Shown here piece after piece: positions 62,855-64,000 of a stretch of DNA of 64,000 nucleotides (its first letter is position 1; each line of letters opens with the position of its first letter). The translations under genes were made by a program, and so were the position numbers. This stretch comes from an uncultured Collinsella sp. (GTDB lineage Bacteria; Actinomycetota; Coriobacteriia; Coriobacteriales; Coriobacteriaceae), in contig CAAFGG010000052.1 of NCBI GenBank assembly GCA_900762325.1, forward strand, positions 248,001-312,000, in the 5' to 3' direction. The notes beneath the pieces are model-generated. The model made no database searches and had not been told where the DNA came from. It saw nothing but the letters and a program-made list of their open reading frames with translations.

Positions 62855-64000
62855 ATGGCTAATCGTTTCGTTCTCAATACCATCTCTTATCATGGTTCCG
62901 GCGCTATCAAGGAGATCCCCGGCGAGCTCCAGCGTCGCGGCTACAAGAAGATCTTCGTCTGCTCCGATCCCGACCTGGTCAAGTTTGGCGTTACCGCCAA
63001 GGTGACCGACGAGCTCGACGCCGCCGGCATCGCTTGGAGCCTCTACTCCGAGATTAAGCCCAACCCCACTATCCAGAACGTCAAGGACGGCGTCGAGGCC
63101 TTCAAGGCCGCCGAGGCTGACGCTATCGTGACCATCGGTGGCGGCTCCTCCATGGACACCGCCAAGGCTATCGGCATCATCATCAACAACCCCGAGTTTG
63201 CCGATGTCCGCAGCCTCGAGGGCGTTGCTCCCACTAAGAACCACGCCGTGTTTACCATCGCTGTGCCGACGACCGCCGGTACCGCTGCCGAGGTGACCAT
63301 CAACTACGTCATCACCGACCCCGAGAAGGTCCGCAAGTTCGTGTGCGTCGACACCAACGACGCCCCCGAGGTCGCCGTCGTCGACCCCGACATGATGGCT
63401 TCCATGCCCGCCGGCCTGACCGCCTCCACCGGCATGGACGCTCTAACCCACGCCATCGAGGGCTACACCACCAAGGGCGCTTGGGAGCTCTCCGACATGT
63501 TCCACTTTGAGGCTATTAAGCTGATCAGCGAGAACCTGCGCGACTCCGTCGCCGAGGCCAAGTCCGGCCAGCCCGGCTCCGGCCGTGAGGGCATGGCTCT
63601 TGGCCAGTATGTCGCCGGCATGGGCTTCTCCAACGTTGGCCTGGGCATCGACCACGCCATGGCTCACACCCTGTCCGCTCACTACGACACCCCGCACGGC
63701 GTCGCTTGCGCCATGCTGCTGCCGATCGCCATGGAGTTCAACAAGCCGGTTTGCGCCGAGCGTCTGGCCAAGGTTGCCGTCGCCATGGGCGTTGACACCA
63801 CGGGCATGAGCACCGACGAGGCCGCCGACGCCGCCATCGCCGCCGTCAAGCAGCTCTCTGCCGACGTGAACATCCCGCACGTCTGCGAGGCCATGAAGGC
63901 TGACGAGATCGAGGTCCTGGCCAAGGACGCCATGGCTGACGCCTGCTTCCCGGGCAACCCGCGCGAGGCGACGCTCGACGACGTCATCGAGCTCTTCAAG
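62855..64000 (+). CDS. fucO: Lactaldehyde reductase-like iron-containing alcohol dehydrogenase (3' end outside window)
   Basis: Reduces lactaldehyde to 1,2-propanediol with NADH in fucose or rhamnose fermentation. The frame is open for 382 codons to the window edge; FucO is about 383 aa, so only the last few residues are missing. The NAD site is VTIGGGSSMDTAKAIGI, and the iron ligands are in GMDALTHAIEG (Asp/His region), GIDHAMAHTLSAHYDTPHG. PGNPREATLDDVIELF matches the FucO C-terminus. The ATG at 62855 has GGGAGG upstream. Other iron alcohol dehydrogenases are possible, but the C-terminal block favours FucO. Confidence 0.9.
   Translation, partial: MANRFVLNTISYHGSGAIKEIPGELQRRGYKKIFVCSDPDLVKFGVTAKVTDELDAAGIAWSLYSEIKPNPTIQNVKDGVEAFKAAEADAIVTIGGGSSMDTAKAIGIIINNPEFADVRSLEGVAPTKNHAVFTIAVPTTAGTAAEVTINYVITDPEKVRKFVCVDTNDAPEVAVVDPDMMASMPAGLTASTGMDALTHAIEGYTTKGAWELSDMFHFEAIKLISENLRDSVAEAKSGQPGSGREGMALGQYVAGMGFSNVGLGIDHAMAHTLSAHYDTPHGVACAMLLPIAMEFNKPVCAERLAKVAVAMGVDTTGMSTDEAADAAIAAVKQLSADVNIPHVCEAMKADEIEVLAKDAMADACFPGNPREATLDDVIELFK

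Overview
The window looks like chromosome from a Coriobacteriia bacterium of the Collinsella type. The DNA is GC-rich and gene-dense, with strong Shine-Dalgarno sequences. Release factor 2 is actinobacterial in its GGQ region. The gene set fits an anaerobic gut fermenter: [FeFe]-hydrogenase, split transketolase, MurNAc salvage, rubredoxin, lactaldehyde reductase. The genus is inferred from gene content and style, not from a marker gene search.

Layout. 1-7.3 kb: 3' end of tyrS, adenine deaminase, two convergent Cof-type HAD phosphatases, citrate synthase with an ACT-domain protein, and L31 behind a structured leader. 7.5-12.6 kb: secA-prfB and a YitT-family membrane protein. 12.8-19.4 kb: two-subunit transketolase, ftsE-ftsX (FtsE with a long disordered N-terminus), RNase R. 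19.5-25.5 kb: a serine recombinase, a VanZ-like protein, and a MurNAc salvage cluster (RpiR regulator, MurQ, PTS EIIBC, MupG). 25.6-29.4 kb: ArsC/Spx-like protein, tRNA-Gln and tRNA-Glu, TPR protein-smpB, flavin reductase and rubredoxin. 29.6-37.4 kb: MntH and gltB-gltD. 37.4-41.4 kb: two poorly characterised genes and an amidohydrolase. 41.5-45.3 kb: copper operon copA-copZ-csoR. 45.5-48.8 kb: a frameshifted Ser/Thr kinase and an FHA protein. 49.1-51.6 kb: DEAD-box helicase with a long leader. 52.0-58.2 kb: a tightly packed operon of an FAD/NAD(P) oxidoreductase, an [FeFe]-hydrogenase, a lipoprotein binding protein and a fused permease-ATPase. 58.2-64 kb: orphan RelB/DinJ-type antitoxin, CPBP protease, YgiQ radical SAM protein, YoaK-type protein and the start of a fucO-like dehydrogenase.

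The most unusual property is the intergenic DNA. At least seven families of short palindromic elements recur between ordinary genes. Family A is the most regular: nine copies, each exactly 57 bp, with 16-bp inverted ends and a 25-bp variable centre. Six of the nine are in pairs spaced 80-81 bp start to start, and two pairs flank a single gene for a predicted PD-(D/E)xK (DUF559/AbiEi-like) protein at 38.7-39.7 kb. Family D is nested inside family E at 51.6-51.8 kb, which suggests that at least some of these elements move. No transposase accompanies them in the window; the only recombinase is the serine recombinase at 19.6 kb.

Other points that stand out are a release factor 2 whose codon-recognition tripeptide reads SPT instead of SPF, a kinase gene broken at a six-G tract, an L31 leader that can hide its ribosome binding site, and an ABC transporter fused into one chain inside a hydrogenase operon.
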